64,000 nt of DNA from Madurella fahalii. Lineage: Eukaryota; Ascomycota; Sordariomycetes; Sordariales. Of the stretch, positions 10,321-22,800 are shown in pieces (the first letter of the stretch is position 1; every line of letters starts with the position of its first letter). A program made the position numbers and the translations under genes. Where the stretch lies: positions 3,038,001 through 3,102,000 of the forward strand of contig CM056876.1 in assembly GCA_029876055.1 (NCBI GenBank), in the 5' to 3' direction. The notes beneath the pieces were generated by a model. The model was not told the origin of the DNA. It did no database searches and saw only the letters and a list, made by a program, of their open reading frames with translations.

Positions 10321-13300
10321 TTTTGGCTGATCGGCTGGTGGATTAATCGTGGGATCAGGAAAATATTAAAGGGTCTGAAGACGGGAGATGCTGGGCTGGG
10401 CTGGCTCTAGTGAGACGAGTGCTGCTGCTGAAGTGAGAGGTAAGAGATGGAGAGAGAGGACTAGAGCTTGGTATTTATGCTTTTCGAAGCATCATCTTCT
10501 TGCTTGTTTGGTTGCTTGGTTGGCCGGAGATGTTGGCAGTGTCCAGGATCCGGTGATAGTGTTGACCAACTTCCCGCCGGAGCCGCACGTTTCACTAACT
10601 TCCTCTAATTTTGATAAACAGAAACTCTGCGGCGTCATTGACGGTGGAAAAGGTCCTTGTTGCATCCTGTAGACCATCCTGGCTCAGCTGTGATGTCAAC
10701 GAGCATTCGCCTAAGCCCACTTTGACGGTGTAATCATCTGGCGTGTTCAGGTAGACCGAGCAAGGGGAAACCGACTTCTGGTTTTCCAAAACAACTTGGG
10801 CAAGAAGAGGAAAGGTCAATGCCGATCCCCAGATGCTAGTATATGAAAGGACGATGCTTGGCAGAGAACGAATGAGCTCAAGCAGCCTGATGGAAGCGCG
10901 TGGTGGTCTGTTGGTCATGCTTCATTGGACCGCTAGGATCTAAAGGAACCATGGCAAACAGGTTTCGCGGCTCTCAGAGCCCCGTTCGTGTTCTACCTGC
11001 TGCAGTTGCAGCACGGCCTTCCTGGCCATAGCCGTGTTGTGATAAGAAAGTGAGGTTGCAGCCGGTGCGGTGCTCAGCTCTTCAGAAGAACCCCCCTGGG
11101 CAACCGATTGAAAAAGGGGCAGTCAGCCCTCCCGATTGGCTGTCACTTTCCACGGCCGGTCGATGGAACGTCACTGAGAGTCTTCTGAGATATAGACAAC
11201 ACCGCTTACAGCAGCTCAGGCAATCGCATTATTGTCGGCTGCAACGCAATGATGTCAGGACACAGTATGGAGAGTGAGCAAGGGCTCGATGGAGTCCTTC
11301 CCTTTGCTAGATGAGTCTCTAGAGGTCTGTGGCATTACTCCACGCTGCTAGAAGCCTCTCAACATCGAGAACTCGGGGATAAGAGACTGACAGAGACTCC
11401 TGCAAATCCTTACCATAGGTGACGGCCGACCCCTGACGGATCGGCCAACTGCAGTGAACATCCAAAAAATGGGGTAGGAGCAAAACCCGGGTTTGGCCAG
11501 GGCTCGATAGGCACGGTTCCGAAGAGGTGGGGGGGAACAGTTCACGGTTGGGGCCTGACAGGTAACTGCTAGGCTTAGGTGAGATCAGCGCCAAAGGAAG
11601 CTTGTGTCATCGCCAACTGGAAGACCCGATCGGTGGGTAACACAACCAACGGCAGAACGTGTCCTTCCTAGCTCGCTGGGCTGCATCGGGTTTATCCAGG
11701 GGCGGTAGCAGATTGGCAGTGAGGTGAGGGTGTGGGAGCGGCGGGATTCTGCACGCTACGCTCGAGTTGCATTTCCCATATCTACCACCAGTGCTTAGTA
11801 CACGGCCCGCTGCTGTCGCGCCATGTTTATTATTGTGCTGATTGGGCTGCGGCTTCTGCCAAGTTGATGTGGCGCGCGGATGCCACCCTCCTGCGCGAGA
11901 CGGTTATCGGGTCTGGGCCTGGGTGAGCCGCCGCCACGCTCTCTGCAGAGCGATGCCGAAAAGGTGTGTTGCTGTGCATGCCGCGGGGCGGCATCTCAGA
12001 TTACGCAGTTCTCCGCGCATGACGAAATCCGGGCATGTTCTTCGGCACATGGGTTCGTGGGCCGAAGTGGATTCGATCTTGTCTGTCCTGACTCGTTCTC
12101 CGTCCCGTAAGGTTGCCAAGATACCCACAGCTATCACCCGGAAGCGCTAAATGTTGGGGAAATTTAGCGGCGGAAGAGTCGCTCCAGGCCCAGTGCTGGT
12201 GCAGGTTCCAGGAGAACGGTAGTGGACAGAGTCTCGAGCACTGTGCTATGGCGATCTTTTGCAGGGCCAGGGGGGCCTTTGGGAGATACGCAAGATAGTC
12301 AACGTTACGGCTTGCTAGGATCCGTGGATATAACCTGGGGATTGACCAGGAGAACTTGTGTACCGTCAACAACAGGAAATGACATGACTCGTGCAATTAC
12401 CTCGATCATTTGTCAGACAAGGAAAACATGCGCGGATGCACCATCGAAGATGCAGCAGCAGAGCTTGACGCCGCAGCACATCCACCACTAATCATGTTAT
12501 GCTGTGATGGGTGGGGACCTGCGCGGGATGCGTCAACACCACCCACATTTCGCGAACCTTAATGTCAGCGACAGCGTTGTCAATGCTGATGGAGAAAGTA
12601 AGCAAACGGGACGATAATGTGGTTGGGCGTAGAAACCGGTTGACGCCCGGGGTCCGTCCTTGGTAAGGAAAAAAAGGAGCAAATGCTGGTCACGAAACGG
12701 TCCGAACTAACCGACGAGCCATGACAGTCGATAATCGAAATCTTTGCGAGATTTTGATGTGCAGTCTATGACCGTGCCTGCCGACCAGCTCAAGTTTCAG
12801 ATCCAATTTTCCAACCCTCCAGTTTCTTTTACCTAAAAGTCCTACCAAGTTCATGTTCTGTCATACTCTGTTCTTCAGCATGCACATTGGTGTATTAATT
12901 AGTAGTTTGGCGTACCAGAGCTACAGTAGATCAGTTTCTAGATAGGGGTAACTTATAGAGAGGGGGAATGTGGGAAAGGTGAAAATCAGTCGATTTTTGG
13001 TCATCCCGCCTTCACGACTCTTCCTAAGCAAAGCCGCAGTGATTTATTAATTATGATTTTATCTATCCAGTTGCCGAACGAAAACACGGTATCGCCATGT
13101 TAGAGGTCGAGACATTCGATGGCGCAAAAAGCCTGCTTCGCGTTGCTGGAATGCACAACATGTTTAGGGGCGTGCAGAGTCTCGGCCTTTGCTTCGCTCC
13201 TTAGCCGAGAACTGACATGCTGCCCAGTCTCCCTTGCGACGGCTTTTCCGCGTTGCTCCCTCCTTCAGAGGGCGCCTGGCCGGAACTCATCACACAACAT

Positions 13301-13598
13301 ATCAGTCAACATGAAATTGCCCACATGCCTCAGCTAGCTATTTGCCGTATCGACGCATTTCGCTCCGAAGAATGCATAGAGAGCTCCTCTACAGCACACG
13401 CGACGGCTTGGAATGAGACAAGCTGACAACAGAAAACTCCGATCAGCTACGCGTGTTGTTGACGATATAACAAGCTTCATCGTCAAGAGTGCTGTGCTAC
13501 AATCCAAACATGCCGCTCCCTCACCTCGGCCGGGCCATCCCAACCTCACCTACCTAGGACCTGTTCCGGCCTGCACCAACGTTTTCGACACCTAGGCC
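10321..13598. other. 3.3-kb intergenic region without a supported gene
   Basis: Open frames are short, overlap on both strands and show no recognisable family. The left ~250 bases should hold the promoter of the secreted-protein gene and the right ~300 bases that of the hydrolase-like gene. The central part (about 12.6-13.1 kb) is AT-richer. I see no repeat or RNA gene. Confidence 0.45.
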
Positions 13599-15207
13599 AT
13601 GCCCCGGCTCTCTCGGACCCCATCGCCAGCGGTCTCACCAACCACGATCCCCCAGGCCAAGATGAAGCCAGCCATCATGATGCCGACGGTGGCAGCGCCC
13701 GTGACGTACATACCGCCGCTGCGCGACGGAGCGTGCGGTACCACGCCGCGCTCGCAGCAGCCGCTCTGGACGGTGGCGCGGCACGAGCTGACGCAGATGC
13801 TGCGCATGATGCCGGCGCTCTGCTGGGCCATGCTGGTCCAGCGCAAGCACGTGTCGTGGGCCGACCGGGCCGCCATGGCCGTGCACACGCTGCTGGCCTG
13901 TCTGGAGATGGCCGTGATGCTGACGGCCGTCCCGCTCTGGCTCGTGCTGCCCGGCGCCGTGTTCGCGGCGTGGGTCTGCGCTTGCGCCGGCATGGTCATG
14001 GCCCTGTGCTGGTTGGTCAACGGCAAGGAGCAGATGTACCAGTACGCCGCTGCGTCCGAGGGCTGGATGATGGGGCAGGAGACCGACGACGAGAAGTGGA
14101 TGTTCCTCGGTGGTATGGGGACGAGGTATGTTTTGTCTTGTTTGCGGGGCTTCCGCGCGCGTCTTTGATCTGACATTGTCCAGCTCTCGCCATTGCCACA
14201 GGCAGACACTTCCGGCATTGTCACGTCTCTTTGGCCGACCCATGACGTGCATCTGCCTACGCACCTACGGGATGCCGTTCGACATGGTCGCCGTGATGCT
14301 CCAGCGCTGCATCCCCATCCCCAGCCAGGCGCGGAGGAACTTGTATTCGCAGATGCGATGCGCCCTGCTAGACGACTCGATGAACCGCTGCGTTGTCCTT
14401 GCCCACAACGACAGCGCCATCATTGTGTCTCAGGCTGTGGCGCAGCTCTGCGCGGATGTGACGGCCGAGAAACTCGCCAAGCTGGAGATTTACACCTTTG
14501 GCGCTGCTGCCTGCGAGTTTGTCATGCCGCTCGGGAATCTCAACACCGAGCCTGAGCCGGTCCATCCGTCCAGCGACGTGCCAGACGACAACCAAGGCAT
14601 CCACGTCGAGCATTTCGCCATGACCGACGACCCCTTTGCCCAATTGGGCGTGTTGCAAAGCGTCAGACAAAACATGGACGGCCGCTTCTGCGGCGGCGTC
14701 TTCATCATGAACAACACCAACGCGCCCCCCACCTCCCCACGTAAACCAGCCGGCCACCGAGCCGTGCCATCATACTCTGGCCTGACGATGGAAGAATACC
14801 TCACCGCTCTCTTCCCGGCCCAGATGCGCACTGGCGCTGCGGTTCAGAGCAGCGTCCTGGACAGCGTCATGACCGTCGACCGCGACTGCGCCGAGAAGCG
14901 CGAGATCGCCGCCATGAGCAACTACCACGCCGCGTCGCAGGCCAGGAGGGGCGGCTCCGGCGCCGGCGGCGGAGGCAAGCGCCTGAGCTGGACCGGCCTG
15001 GGTCTGACGAATGTTACCACCCCAGGCGCTCATAGGAATGGTATGAATCCTGGTCTGGTCGCCCTGGAGATGGCGCGCAAGGGGTGCAAGAATTGCGATG
15101 GCCACAGGGGGAGGGAGGTCACCTGGTTGGTGAGATATGTTAATGTGGAGGTGGGCGGCGCGAAGCAGGCGGCTGATGGGGTGAATGGGATGAGGAGGAC
15201 TTCGTGA
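13599..15207 (+). CDS. Alpha/beta-hydrolase-like membrane protein, probable pseudoenzyme
   Basis: Exon 1 is 13599-14125 and exon 2 is 14184-15207. The 58-nt intron (GTATGT...GTCCAG) rejoins GGMGTSSRHCHRQTL, giving 516 residues. Residues ~90-145 form two or three hydrophobic helices. Exon 2 has the layout of a lipase-like fungal family: a strand-turn at the junction, R-L-F-G-R-P, then near residue 248 the segment VVLAHNDSAIIVSQAV followed by LEIYTFGAAACEF. In active hydrolases the AHNDSA segment would be the G-x-S-x-G nucleophile elbow. Here the serine position aligned with GHSQG is Asn, so hydrolysis is doubtful. It probably sits in an internal membrane. The C-terminal 150 residues are Gly/Ser-rich and variable. 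Function is unknown; fold assignment is moderate. Confidence 0.75.
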
Positions 15208-16278
15208 GAGGGGGCTACTGTATAAGCCAGTAATTACTAGCTGATTTCATCTTGGGCGGCGATGCGTATTGCATAATTAGTTGGCGGTTTGAATTAGTTT
15301 CCACCTTTCGTGTAGGGGAGAATTTTGCTTCTGTCAATCCCGAGCTTCCCATTATTACATCTCTGGTCGAGATGCGTCTCATCAAGTACGGTGTCAAACG
15401 CAAGCCTCCATGGCGCACTTGAATTGCCATATTAGGATTATCTCCTTGTCGCTCTGACGGGAATGATGGTCTCGAAAAAGCTGCATTCCTCAAGAAGCCG
15501 GAGTTGCCACTAATTAATTAAGAAAATTCGTCGCCGGAATATTCGTGATGATCAAAATGCCAATGTGTGACAAGACTAAGACACCCAATTCTCAATTTCT
15601 CTGCATCCTCCATCGAGGACAATTGAACGGAATCAGCGACTGCCTTGTATAAAAAAGGGGAGAAACGGGTGCGCTGAAGTTCCAACTAAAGGGGTACCAC
15701 TGAACCAACGAGAAGATAGGAGCGGCCAAGTCGAACGAAAAGCCGGAACCCTCGCAAAATGCTTCTCCATCAATCGCAAAACGCTCCGAGCCCCGAATCC
15801 CCCTTTTTAATGACCTACAGGAGCTCTCTTCCACCAAATTTCGAAGCCAAGTCCGACCAGGTCCGTGGGCCGGCTCGGATCAAACAAGCCGATCTACCCA
15901 AGCTTCATGCCGTGCCCCCATCAGCACGGGTTACCGACATGGTTGAGCCTATCAGATGCCAACTTAGCTCTCGAAGGATCCGTCATACCGGGGCAAGTGC
16001 ATCATCAGCACGAACTCCGGGTTCGAATCGCAGAACATGCTCAATGCCGCGGGTCGGGTTCCCACTCGAATTTCAGCTCGATGCCTCCCACCCTGGTATG
16101 GAATATCCCTGATTGCCTAGCTGTTCCCAGTTCTCCAGCCACGACAGCCATCATGACACCACTAGTTTCGTTCTCTTAGTGACACGCGAACTATCGCCCT
16201 GGGCGGCGACGACACATTCAAACAGCGCGGGCGCCGACGGCCGACGGCTGACGTCGCCTTCCCGGCCTGGTGCACAGG
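15208..16278. other. Spacer with a possible upstream TATA-like sequence
   Basis: No gene is supported. A TATA-like TGTATAAAAAAGG occurs near 15646-15658 but is more than 600 bases before the next ATG, so its relevance is unclear. Confidence 0.4.
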
Positions 16279-17135
16279 ATGGATGCCCCAGAGGTCGTGT
16301 CGGGGCCGGTGAAGTCGCTGTCGCACATATTTCGCCGTCAAGGAAGAATTCAGACACCGCCACCAGTGCATCCGCATCCTCCCCGGGACAGGCCGGGGAG
16401 CATGTACGAGTTCTACATACACAAAACCAAAGAGGAGGTTGAGCGTCCGCCAGAACAGACGATATGGGGCCTGCGACGCCCGACCTTCGTTCTTGTCGTA
16501 TCCCTAGCCGTGGTGATTCTGATCGCGACCATTGGTGGAGGAGTCGGGGGTTCGATGGCGGCTGCCAACGCACGGAGGTATGCCAGTTGCTGCTTCGCCG
16601 GGTATCATTGGTATACATGGAAACTAACTAGGTGAAAAATAGGGAAGCTGCCTCAGACCCAACCGTTTCCATGGCGACGACAACAATCATGATGATACCC
16701 ACGAGCGGCGGGTCTGGGCTGGGCCCCACGCCAACCTCTGAAGCTGGAGGAATCACAGCAGCGGTGGCTATTACGGTGCCGAGACGAGGGGTAATCAGCT
16801 TCGATTGCGGCAGGATATCCATGAACCGACAGGTCGTGACCTTTGGGACGTCCTCTTGGGGCTTCGACGTGAGCTGCATGATGGACTACATTGGGCCGGG
16901 TGTGGACATCACGGCCATGACGACCTACTCCTTTGACGACTGCATCGGAGCCTGCGCCATGTTCAACAAGTTTTCCCGCAATAACACATGCGTCGGCGTC
17001 CACTTCAACGCGAACCTTACGACGGTTCTCCCGATGCACCATGGGAACTGCTTCTTGAAGTCATACCTGCCGCGGATGTCGGCGGTGCAGGACCTGGCTG
17101 CTGTGGCGTCACTGGCTTACTCACCTCAGTTCTGA
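16279..17135 (+). CDS. Single-pass membrane protein with Cys-rich (PAN/apple-like) extracellular region
   Basis: Exon 1 is 16279-16577 and exon 2 is 16643-17135. The 65-nt intron (GTATGC, branch ACTAAC, acceptor ATAG) gives 263 residues. The N-terminal ~65 residues are hydrophilic and Pro-rich (cytosolic), then one transmembrane helix at residues ~69-91 ending in GGGVGGSM. That start-transfer plus Gly-rich exit is very common in fungal surface proteins. The outside portion is Ser/Thr/Gly-rich and ends in a ~110-residue domain with spaced cysteines (SFDC, VSC, DDCIGAC, NTCVGVHF, GNCFLK) resembling PAN/apple-like modules. Role is unknown: surface sensor, adhesin or wall-associated protein are options. 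The upstream GTG at 16270 is not the start. Confidence 0.75.
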
Positions 17136-17948
17136 TTCAGCGGGCCGAGGTTGTCTAGCATGAGAGTGTGACTACGGAAGACTTTGGTCACCTTTCGCCA
17201 CATATCATCGTTTGGTGATTCATGATTCAGGTATGTTTGATACCATGGGGATGCTTGGTTATTCAAGTAGATACACAGCCGGGTGGTACCACGGTAATAT
17301 GTATATACTAGTAATTAGTTTCAAAGCCTTTGCTTGACTGTACTGGACAGGATTGTCAGAAACCCGTGTCGCCATGACACTTTGCGCACATAGTACCCTA
17401 GTGATGGCGGATGTAACCATAACCTTCTTATCACACGCTCCGAGGCTAGTAGTGGGTGGGTAATATTAACCCCAATCGCTCTCCAAGAGTCATCGAACAG
17501 AATCAATTTGTCTAGCTTTTCACCGAGTGCAATGATCAGGGAGCTGCTCTAGCGCTTGCCCGGGCGAACTGTACATGGTTTGAGGCAACATAACCAGTGT
17601 CCAGTATTTATTGACGACCGTGACATGGCCAAAAGCAAGTCTGGCATTGGCCTGTTCTGTAACGCCCCGAGCTACTACCGGGGACTATCCGACTTGAAGA
17701 AAGCTTGGGATTCCCGCTGTCAAGAATCTGGCACCCGTGGCCTAACCCCTGCGCGCCTGCCTCTATGCTCAAATTTTGCAACAAGTACAAATTTGGGCCA
17801 GAAACAGGTGTAGGGAGTACTTATTGAGGTACTGTGTCGTGAGAACCACGCCGACCTTGTCCGCAGTCACTTCCATCTTCGCCAGCGATTGGTACCAAAT
17901 CAGGCAAACCCTTATAATCCTCCCAAATGGCCCTCCTTCCACAACAAC
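17136..17948. other. Spacer between convergent genes
   Basis: The 3' flanks of the membrane-protein gene (plus) and the acetyltransferase gene (minus) face each other here. Nothing further was recognised. Confidence 0.45.
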
Positions 17949-18947
17949 CTACAAATCCTTCACCATCCACACATTTCCCTCCCTCTCCCCGCCGTGATAG
18001 ATCCTAAACCCGCACTTCTCATAGAACCCCAAAACCTTGGTATTCTCCCCGGCAACGCCAATCTGGATGCCCTTCCCATAGTCACACCCACTGCTACGGA
18101 CAGCCTCGACAAATCTGTCAATCATCTTCCGCCCCCACCCCTGGCCCTGCCACCCTTCCAACAGATCGATATGCATCATGGCCCGCCACCCTTGCACAAG
18201 CTCCCTCTTGCCCTCCACGCCCTCCAGAACCAGCCACTCGACCTTGTAGGCCAGCTGCGCCAGACACGCGCCGTTCACCTCGCGCTCCCCAAGACGATCC
18301 GTCCCCATCCCCGTCCCCGTCCCCGTCCCCGTCGTGATCCACCACGCCTCCCGCTCCCCCAGCTGCGCGGGGACGGGCACCTCGGCGCGCCCCGTCTCGC
18401 TGCCGAGCACCTCGCCCACGTACCGCGGGTACTCGGAGGCCAGGGCGAACACGTCGGGGGCGCCGATGACGTAGCCGACGGCGTTGCCGGCGCCGTCGTC
18501 GAGGACGAAGCAGTTGCGCGGGAAGAGGTGCGTGAAGGGGAGGGTCCAGAGGTAAGGGGCGATTGTGACGGCGGCCGGGGAGCGGGCGAGCGAAGGGGGC
18601 AGGGTGGCGCGGCACTGTTTGTTGGAGGAAGTTTTTAATTATTTAATTATTTGTCCTCTCCGGTTCAGATTCCATGTTGTTGTTTTTTTTTTTTTTTTTT
18701 TTTTAAGGAGGGTGTACAGGGTGTATACATATGGGGGAGCGGTGATAGGGGGGAAGCTAGGCGGGAGGGGCATGGTCGGTGGGTGATTAAGGTAGCAAGT
18801 ACAGCCAAGGAATATGAGTATAGACTCGGCGCAGCGTTCAACTGGATTGGGATCGGCATAGAAAGAAAGAAGAAAGAAGAAAGAGGAACGTACAATGTGC
18901 TTCGCATTCTCTGTATCCCTGGGCTCAAAAGGACGGATGAAAGCCAT
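17949..18947 (-). CDS. GNAT-family N-acetyltransferase
   Basis: Exon 1 is 18947-18894 (18 codons, MAFIRPFEPRDTENAKHI) and exon 2 is 18614-17949, joined as ICRATLPPSLARSP, giving 239 residues. The 279-nt intron has donor GTACGT and acceptor AACAG, and is long for this window because it carries a GAAA-rich tract and an 18-T run. Acetyl-CoA binding is indicated by LLEGWQGQGWGRKMIDRF (motif A, Q-x-x-G-x-G/A) and the C-terminal KVLGFYEKCGFRI, typical of GNAT motif B. VGYVIGAPD in the middle is the beta-4 strand. Substrate is unknown; related fungal proteins resemble the acetyltransferase-like half of O-GlcNAcase. A CCCGTC hexamer array at ~18303-18334 encodes a Gly-Thr repeat inside the enzyme. 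Confidence 0.85.
18303..18334. repeat. In-frame hexanucleotide repeat (CCCGTC) in the acetyltransferase gene
   Basis: About five near-perfect CCCGTC/CCCATC units encode Gly-Thr dipeptides. Slippage changes protein length by two residues without a frameshift. Confidence 0.85.
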
Positions 18948-19862
18948 TTTGCAAGGTACGACGCTCTCACTTGACACCGGTGACAGAAGGAGGCGGGGTT
19001 GGTTGACAGCAAGGATGGCGTTGCGGACAAAGACCGGGCAACGCAAATTTGAGTTGATTTAGGAACTGACGACTTTTCTTCCGTCCTCCCCAAAAATACC
19101 GGGACAGAACACCTCAATATATCCATTCAGAGTCCTAATCTGGCAGGACGGACACGACCCCCTCACTCACCCGTCCAATGCCCTTGTCACCTGGCAAAAC
19201 CTCGGTTCGCCTCCCATCTTCCGGCCCGTCCATCCCGAAACAAGCCTCTCCCACAACGGTCGTCACCCACTAGGGCACACCGTCACGATACAATACCGTA
19301 TGCATTTCCTGGCTGATGACCGAGCAACCGAGTGGCCAGGCTGATGGTATTTCTGCATTCTTTCCCCAACAACTAGCTAGATAGCTACCGTACCCCAAGT
19401 GTTGTAAACCCTAATATAGTAGTATAGTACACCACCTTCCACCAAACACCGGACCTAAATAGTACAAATCTCCCAGGCCGGCCCCAAAGAAGCGAATGGG
19501 CCAGGATAGCATTCAGCCTTCTCTTGTTCTTCGGGGTATTCACCCAACCTCAAAATTCCGGCATCTCAAAGCCAGTCCCATCCAGTCCTAATCAAGTACA
19601 CACAAGAAAAAAGAAACAATGATAGAAAACAGAACCACCTTCACTCCGCGCACAAGTCTAGGAGGTATCTTAGTTCATAACCTCATGTAGTAGTAGTAGA
19701 ACGGCCGCGCCTGCCCTCCAAACCTGTCGTCCTGATGAAATGCAGGGGAAGCAAGCTCCCCAGAACAAAGAGTGCAAGAATATAGTCAAGTAGAAGGGAA
19801 GCGGTGTGGTGATTATAGAGCCCGAGTAAACCGGGTTTGGAGAAACCGCGAGCCTTTTGAGC
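18948..19862. other. Spacer, promoter side of the acetyltransferase and 3' flank of the 1225-aa gene
   Basis: No coding or RNA feature is recognised. Confidence 0.45.
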
Positions 19863-22800
19863 TCAAAACATGCCGCCGGGAACACCCATGCCCGTGTTAC
19901 TCCGCATACCTGAGGTCGCTACGGTCCGGCTCGCTGGCGGGCCTTTGGCTATGAATGGCGGGCTATTATCTCTGCCTTTCTCCAAGAACCGGGTACCAGA
20001 CATTTGCGCATTCGGGTTGGGTTTTTGCAGTCGTCGCCGCTGGTCTGGCTTACTAGTGTTGTCGTCGTCACTGACCGAGAACGCGCTCCGATTCTCTTCC
20101 AAGTCAAGGGTGGATGTGCTGTTGTTCGCCTGGCTGGCAAACGGCAGCCGAGGAGCCATCATTCCCTCGTCGTACAGGGGAAGCGTACCCGAGTCCTCAC
20201 GCCTGCGACGGGGATTGATGGGAGGCACCGGAGGTGCGGCGCCTTGGCCACGGCTATTCGACCGTGACCTTAACCCGCGACCTCGGTCTGGAATCACGGG
20301 CGGTGGCTGACTAGGGTGCGGAGGCTGGTGGGGCAGGTTCATGGTGGGAATGCGGCTCGTCGACGTCATAAGCGTCGGCTCCGAAATATCTCTCTTGTCG
20401 ACGGGTCGTCTCGTCGGTTGGGGGATAACACCGGGTCCTAGTGCTGGTGATTGCGATGCCGAGGATCGTCGAGGCCGCGGCCCTAGCGACGTCGGGGTGC
20501 CGACGGGTGAGCTAGTAGTCCCCATGGCTAGGGGAGATGGAGAGGGTAGGCCCATCGGCGAGATTGGCGAAGGTTGGCCGGAATGCGGGTCAAAGCCAGG
20601 GCGGCCAGTATAGACGGCGAGGTTCCCGGCCGATCTCGACCATTCGGGATGAGGTGAAGGAGCGGGCGACGGAGCCCCACGATTGGGGTACGGATATGGC
20701 GGCATGATGGGTGACCCTTTGATGTCAGTCCCGGGTAGCCCGGGAGAGCGCATCATGGGCGGTCTGGAATTGCCAGGCGCGAGCTGTTCCTGCGGCCCCG
20801 TGTTTGTGTTGGTCCTCAGCCGAGGCGGCCTGCTGCCCGAACGGCCACCGCTGGTTTCCGAGCCACTCCTGTCACGTCCGTCGGAGTGTCTCTGCGCAGC
20901 CGGCGAGCTGTGGCCGCGCTCGTCGCTGGGGGCACGCTGCCTGTATGTGATGGGAGGCGGCTTTCTCTCCCGGCTCGGCGTCCGTTGCCTCGGCCCGCGG
21001 TCGGCTCTGGGTGGAGGTGGGGGGACGTTTGCATCCTCAAACCGCCCCGCGGATTGCGAGGTTTGCGAGACCTGATGTCGAGCTAATGACTCGAGCTCCT
21101 TCCGCTTTTGCAGTTCCCGCCGAGCTTGTCTGAAGGCCCTCAAACCCGGATGAGTAGTGCTGTCTTCGTCCTTATCCTGCAAAGCGGTCGATTCGCTGTG
21201 CGCACCGGCCCCCGATATAGGGGCATCCTCCTTCGCAGCTTCTTCCCTCATCGTCTCCAAGATTGGTGCCTCCTTCTCGTCAACAGACTGCTTTGCCGAT
21301 TGCGGTGGGCTAGACATCGCTCCTGCGCCAATACCTAAGATCTTGAGACCCCTGGATTGACCAGGCATGTTTCGTGACCGATCGACGAGCGAACCTTTGC
21401 TCGACTTCGGCTTGAGCATGCCAATCCCCAGTGGATTTGAAGGAACTTGAGCAGAGAGATCCGGGGAAGCAGCTCTGCTGCTGTCCGTCTCAACATACGA
21501 GGTCAGCTTTTCTCTGACGCGGCGACGAGCCTCGGCAAGTTGGCTGGCGAACTCGTCCGCCTCGTCGGTGGTGTTGCTAGAGCGGTCTGGCACTTTGCCA
21601 TCTACGGACTCATCCTTGTGCTGAATCCCTCCGGCCGGTTTGTCCAACACCGTTTGGGGACCATTGCCGTAGTAGGAGCGAGTCCAATCCTGATCCGGCG
21701 GCAGCCATGGACTCAAATTAGACCCTTGCTCACTCGCAACGGATGGGCCAGAGCCGGGGTTGAAATTTGATTGCGGCCTCGTGCTATCTTGATCCATAAA
21801 CGAATCCATGCTCTCCATGCGGAGATGCTGACGAACCATACCGCTGAGACCCGTCGTCGGGCCGAGGGTTGGAGAGTCAAGCGGAGACAGCTGCTGCGAT
21901 TTGTCCACTGAAGGCTTGGGCCTCAAGCTGGTTGAAGGCCCATCGTTAGCCGTGGCGCTAACTGGGAGAGCTGTCGGCATCGCGGATTGCCTGAATGCAG
22001 GGTGGTCCTCATCAGATGGTCGCTCAACGTTGACTGCAGGAGGTGCTGACAGGGCTGTCGGGTTCGGGGCGCTAACAGTTGGAGATTCCCTGTCTGTAAG
22101 CGGCGTCGGAGGCAGTTTATCGTCTTGTATTCCTAGTCGAGTCCCGGTGGCCGGTATTGCTTCGTGATTCTGTGATTGTGAAGCGCTCTCGGCGTTGGAT
22201 TCCGTGCTGGGCCTCTGTGTTGGTGCCTCCCGGCCTTGTCGAAGCTGAAGCTGGCGTTGGACATACTGGGACTCGTCGTAGGAGTGCTGTGGCTTCTGGA
22301 ACAAGCCCATCGCTGTCGCCTTCCCCATGTCGTTCGGGAGGATGGGTAGTATCGTTTGCTCACCAGCCTCGCTAAGGGGGGGACTTAAGGGCGGTACGCC
22401 ACCGAGACTGTGCTTGGTGTCCGCCTGGACCTTGGACCCCAAATCCAGAGCACCAGGGGAAGCGCTCATGGTGGTGGGACTCGTCGACCTCAGATTGGGA
22501 GCGCTTGCCTTCGTCAGTATAGTGCGGCTGTTGCTGGCACTAGCCTGCGATGTGGAGCCCGTGGACAGATCGGGCACACGGGTGTTGAACAGCCTCTGAC
22601 GAGTTAAGTTTTCGATGCGCGACAACGCCGAGGTTTGTTGGTCCTGCGGATCCTGTACGAGGCATTGCTCGTAGAGGCGCCGCGTTCGGGTAACCATCCG
22701 TTCAGGGGCGGGAGCGGTGGCGGAAGTAGGCGATTGCCCGTCCTTGACGGTCCAGGCTGCTTGTGAAGTGATGGATGTTGCCGCCGTAGAATTGCGGGCC

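Noticed and set aside
13592..14264. Two long antisense frames opposite exon 1 of the hydrolase-like gene
   Set aside because: Shadows. The plus-strand exon joins exon 2 through a clean intron and has membrane helices.
15940..16060. GGTTCGAATC motif at ~16019 as a tRNA B box
   Set aside because: No T-stem partner and no A box or acceptor stem at the right distance.
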